Shown: positions 60,892 through 64,000 of the stretch, piece after piece
Numbering within the stretch: the first letter of the stretch is position 1
Layout of the letters: each line of letters starts with the position of its first letter
Assembly: GCA_017529865.1 (NCBI GenBank)
Contig: JAFXNA010000013.1
Span: 1 to 64,000, forward strand
Direction: 5' to 3'
Source of the DNA: Bacteroidaceae bacterium
GTDB lineage: Bacteria > Bacteroidota > Bacteroidia > Bacteroidales > Bacteroidaceae
DNA: 64,000 bases
Notes under the pieces: model-generated
What the model was told of the DNA's origin: nothing
What the model saw: only the letters and a program-made list of their open reading frames with translations
The model's database searches: none
Translations under genes and position numbers: made by a program

Positions 60892-62040
60892 TCAATAGGT
60901 TTGTATCCCTGTTCCATTGCAACCTGTACATATTCCTGAGCCATTGCATACACCGCATTGGTGATAGGTGTCGTGAGCATAGTAATAACCTTTTCCGCTG
61001 CAACTTGTGCATCTTCGCGTTCCACTACAAATGCCGCAGGGATAAGACTGTACAATTGGCGCAGATACAGAAGAAGAAGAAGTAGAAGGCGATACGCTAT
61101 TACTGCCACCCTCAATTATATGGAATTTGCTCAGATTTTCCTTTAGTTCACTGATATGTTGTGATGTAAAGCAAGCATCATAATAATTCGTACCATTATC
61201 ACCTAGCAGATATTCACCCACATCGTTAAATGCAGCTATCGCGCTTGCATATTCTACTTCCTGAATTTTTCTTGCCAGATTGGCAGGAATATTCTCAAAA
61301 TAGATGCCATCGAATGATGTTGCGATTCGTCCTTTGTCACTCACTTGAAAATATTGGAATTCCACTTGGGGCATTTCACTAAATGCCCTCTCAATAAAGG
61401 CACCTGTCTCTTCGTCCGCATAGACATTGTCCTCCATCGTAGTCACAACCCAATTACCATGTGAATTAAAGGAAACGCCATGGATTTGTTCATCTGCACA
61501 AATTTCAGAAATACAATCCACAACAGGCTCTGGGCACCCCTTCTGCTTATAGCTTTGGTCAGAATAGACAATAATCCATGAATCCTCATCATAGACAAAG
61601 GCAGAAATGATCCATCTGTTATCCGATTTGGGGGCGCTCATTTCCTGAACCCATTTGTTAGGTGCATTCGCTGTAAAACTATAGTAGTCGTAATTATGGT
61701 CTATGACGGTAACCACATTCGTGATACTTGCTGCCGACATAAAGATAAAGTCGTTCTGTTCATTCCGATGTTTGTTCGTACATACTTCGAGTCCATTTCC
61801 TGATATTTCACGACAGGTTCCACCATACCAGAATTCGTCACCATTGTATAATATTTTCTTGGTCACTGGTATTTGCTGTATATTTTGTTCGTCAACACCA
61901 TCTGCAGCAGCACCATTCTTTAGGGATCTCGAATAGCCAAACGTGTTTGCCGTATCGGAATTGCTAGTTGAGCAGGTGCAATCCACAAACATCGTCACCA
62001 CACAGGCTGCCAACATCAAATGATAATTACGAGGTCTCAT
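60892..62040 (-). CDS. Exported protein with C-terminal DnaJ-type zinc ribbon
   Basis: About 382 residues from MRPRNYHLMLAACVV (an ATG five codons earlier is possible). The N-terminal hydrophobic segment ends near VDCTCSTS, so a lipoprotein or cleaved signal is likely. The body is of unknown family, with repeated strand patterns (WIISAFVYDEDSWIIVYSDQ, NWVVTTMEDNVY). The end carries four CxxC motifs in two DnaJ-like units: CGICSGTRRCTSCSGKG and CGVCNGSGICTGCNGTG. It lies 32 bases behind the GH97 gene. Confidence 0.7.
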   Translation of the reverse strand: MRPRNYHLMLAACVVTMFVDCTCSTSNSDTANTFGYSRSLKNGAAADGVDEQNIQQIPVTKKILYNGDEFWYGGTCREISGNGLEVCTNKHRNEQNDFIFMSAASITNVVTVIDHNYDYYSFTANAPNKWVQEMSAPKSDNRWIISAFVYDEDSWIIVYSDQSYKQKGCPEPVVDCISEICADEQIHGVSFNSHGNWVVTTMEDNVYADEETGAFIERAFSEMPQVEFQYFQVSDKGRIATSFDGIYFENIPANLARKIQEVEYASAIAAFNDVGEYLLGDNGTNYYDACFTSQHISELKENLSKFHIIEGGSNSVSPSTSSSSVSAPIVQSYPCGICSGTRRCTSCSGKGYYYAHDTYHQCGVCNGSGICTGCNGTGIQTY

Positions 62041-62072
62041 ATTTTCTATTATCATGGATTACTATTCATCTC

Positions 62073-64000
62073 TTACTTCACGATGACAAATCCACCGTCC
62101 TTCAACAAATGGAGTTTCACCTTCTTCGGGTCTTTGATCTTCAGTTGGGTGCACTGTGGTTCACGCTGTGCATCGTCGTTGTAGAGGGTAACTTCATCGC
62201 CTTTCTTGACGAACTGTGAGAGGTCGAACACCTTGTCACACTCTGCCTCTGCATTGTTGCCTGCGATATACCATGTATCACCACTCTTGCGAGCCAACAC
62301 ACAGAACTTTCCGGGATAGCCATCGATGAACTGGGTATCATCCCATGTGGTAGGCACAAGTCGCATGAAATCGAGGCTGACCTGTGGTGCCCCACCCTCA
62401 CTGAACGGACGAAGGTTCTCAGGGGTGAGTGCAAAGTTCTGGATGGGGTTCTGGAACAACACTGCCTGAGCCATTTCGTGACAATCGGTGGTGCGACGGG
62501 TATTTCCTCCCTCATTGCCCTTGCGGATATGACGGTTGAGGAACGAGCCTCCGAATTCCATACAGCCGATGGTGTTGCGGATGAACGGATGGGTCGCTGT
62601 GTCCTTTGCCTCCTTATCGGCAGCTCCCTGTCCGAAGTATATGTTCTCGGATGCCAATACGGCTTCACTACCTACATAGTTTGGATACATACGCTCCCAT
62701 CCACGCGGAATGGTACAACCGTGGAAAATACACATCAGTCCGTTGTCGTCAGCATCGCTGAGGATAGCTTCATACAAACGCATCGTCTCTTGCTTGTCGC
62801 CTCCGAAGAAGTCGACCTTGATACCTTTCACACCCAGACGGTTCATCCAACGCATCACTTGCTTTCGTTTGATGGGGTTGTCCATCGAATGGATAGGTCC
62901 TTGTTCGATGTCGTTCCAATAACCGCTCGAACTCCACCACAGGAACACATCGACACCCTGACTCTGGGCATACTTCACGAAGCGTTCCATGCCGTCGAAT
63001 CCGAAATTGGTGTCCCACCAGTTGTCAACCAATACATACTTATACCCCATCGCTTTAGCCAACGCTACGAATTTTACCTGATCCTCGTAGTTGATAGAGT
63101 TGTCCTGCCATACTATCCAACTCCATACGCCCTTTCCGAACTGATAGTTGTGGGTGGTCTCGTAGAGAGGTTCGACATTATCCCAAGGAGCAGTAGTCTC
63201 GACAATCGGTTCGAGCGTAGCACCTACGGTGATGGTACGCCAAGGGGTACTGCCTGGCAATGCAAACGCAGGAGCAACGGTTCCGTTTCCATTGTTCTCG
63301 CCCTCCATCGGGAACTCAATGGTGTAAAGCCCATCGCCCTTCATATCAGAAATGCGACTGCCACAATACTTGCTATCCACACCTGTCTCGCTCAGTAGCA
63401 CCCATCCGTCCGTACCGATACGGAACAGACATGGGAAGGTGTATCCATGACGATACTGTGACACATTGGTCATCGGAGCATCATAGCCGTAACCCTCTTC
63501 ATAACTGGGTTTGGTACGCTTCCATCCAATCATCGGATTGCTCTGAGGAGTGAGGAAGGTAGTGGTCTGTGATGGGAAATCGAATCCTGTAGCTTCGGAA
63601 CGAATCACCACACTACCTGTCTCACCGAATTTCGGCAGGTTGTAGCGGAAGGCGATGTCGTTGTTGCTTACACGAAATTCTACAGCAATGGTATAGCGTC
63701 CATTCTGCAAGTTCACTATCAGTTTTTTTGCCTCATAATGCACTTTCGACACCTTGCTGCGGTTGAGCGTATAGTCGTTCACTATCTTAGATTCATCTGC
63801 CGAAACAAATGTCAGTTGCTGTGAATAGTCGCCTACATTGGCCACAACCCCCAATGGGGAATCGTCGAGCATCTGTTTTCCATCATACAGGACTGCATAG
63901 ACGGGACGTCCGTCCTTAATATCCACATTCACTTTAAGGCGTCCGTCAGGACTGCTCACTGTAGCCACCTGAGCAACAGCAGCCAGAGTTTGTAAAGCAG
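62073..64000 (-). CDS. Glycoside hydrolase family 97 enzyme, 5' end outside the window
   Basis: At least 642 residues; the frame is open through the edge and starts inside a signal peptide (ALQTLAAVAQ). The N-terminal beta-sandwich (VATVSSPDGRLKVNVDIKDG) is typical of GH97, followed by the barrel (YVLVDNWWDTNFGF, GVDVFLWWSSSGYWND, KGIKVDFFGGDKQETM) and a C-terminal beta domain. The Asp in KVDFFGGD is in the position I associate with retaining GH97 members (alpha-galactosidase-like) rather than inverting SusB-type alpha-glucosidases, which use Glu residues. This subfamily reading is tentative. Confidence 0.9.
   Translation of the reverse strand, partial: ALQTLAAVAQVATVSSPDGRLKVNVDIKDGRPVYAVLYDGKQMLDDSPLGVVANVGDYSQQLTFVSADESKIVNDYTLNRSKVSKVHYEAKKLIVNLQNGRYTIAVEFRVSNNDIAFRYNLPKFGETGSVVIRSEATGFDFPSQTTTFLTPQSNPMIGWKRTKPSYEEGYGYDAPMTNVSQYRHGYTFPCLFRIGTDGWVLLSETGVDSKYCGSRISDMKGDGLYTIEFPMEGENNGNGTVAPAFALPGSTPWRTITVGATLEPIVETTAPWDNVEPLYETTHNYQFGKGVWSWIVWQDNSINYEDQVKFVALAKAMGYKYVLVDNWWDTNFGFDGMERFVKYAQSQGVDVFLWWSSSGYWNDIEQGPIHSMDNPIKRKQVMRWMNRLGVKGIKVDFFGGDKQETMRLYEAILSDADDNGLMCIFHGCTIPRGWERMYPNYVGSEAVLASENIYFGQGAADKEAKDTATHPFIRNTIGCMEFGGSFLNRHIRKGNEGGNTRRTTDCHEMAQAVLFQNPIQNFALTPENLRPFSEGGAPQVSLDFMRLVPTTWDDTQFIDGYPGKFCVLARKSGDTWYIAGNNAEAECDKVFDLSQFVKKGDEVTLYNDDAQREPQCTQLKIKDPKKVKLHLLKDGGFVIVK

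Noticed and set aside
62478..63398. 306-codon plus-strand frame
   Set aside because: Antisense to the GH97 catalytic domain.

Overview
The window looks like a chromosome segment of a Bacteroidales bacterium, most likely Prevotella/Xylanibacter-like. The reasons are the many TAnnTTTG-type -7 elements, weak or absent Shine-Dalgarno sequences, Bacteroidota-only families (DUF3276 PUR-like, DUF5606, smalltalk, YbbR-like), long NusB, and secreted GH97 and GH5 enzymes. No phage, insertion sequence, rRNA or CRISPR array was recognised. There is one tRNA (Cys).

Region 1 (1-24.5 kb) is mostly housekeeping. It holds a partial HU-tail-like gene plus smalltalk, prfA, an AGCS symporter, a CPA2 antiporter with a dynamin/Era-like GTPase, and a minus-strand run nusB-yajC-ybbR-coaE-DUF5606. 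These are followed by a PUR-like protein, tRNA-Cys, tilS convergent with a CNNM/CBS protein, upp, an internally duplicated secreted protein, rpmE (type B), a lipoprotein 5'-nucleotidase, class II fba, a cytidylate-kinase-like protein, and a panC-panD-proB-proA operon.

Region 2 (24.5-38.2 kb) is the accessory core. A Cache-SpoIIE-HATPase phosphatase, a STAS anti-sigma antagonist and an outer-membrane barrel protein precede a 2494-residue dimodular NRPS (C-A-T-C-A-T-R). A MATE exporter and a 4'-phosphopantetheinyl transferase follow. Together these form a compact gene cluster predicted to make and export a reductively released (acyl-)dipeptide aldehyde or a cyclised derivative.

Region 3 (38.2-50.8 kb) holds a Cache histidine kinase, a degenerate HAMP/DHp protein lacking both His and ATPase, and a family-3 solute-binding lipoprotein. 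It also has acetyltransferases, a DUF4143 ATPase, and an operon with a DUF4832-type secreted protein, NUDIX, GNAT, DUF1294 and LUD genes. Its non-coding DNA is unusually structured: two arrays of three 10-bp palindromes with an exact 22-bp period, modular hairpins joined by TTGCGACGA, and paired palindromes.

Region 4 (50-64 kb) has a GH5 endoglucanase, an acetyltransferase and a DUF362 lipoprotein. It also has a tightly coupled envelope operon (LPP20-like, FecR+transglutaminase-like, a Cys-to-Ser transglutaminase-like paralogue, CHASE2 without an output domain, and a secreted protein), then aroB, a zinc-ribbon lipoprotein, and a GH97 enzyme cut by the window edge.

The most striking cross-cutting observation concerns repeats. 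G/C-rich palindromes, CACTCTTCACTC-type tracts and GTAAAC/GATAAC-type tracts that fill intergenic gaps also occur in frame inside at least five genes (NRPS, MATE, histidine kinase, SpoIIE, aroB). They encode extra surface loops, which resembles an independent analogue of the Rickettsia palindromic elements.
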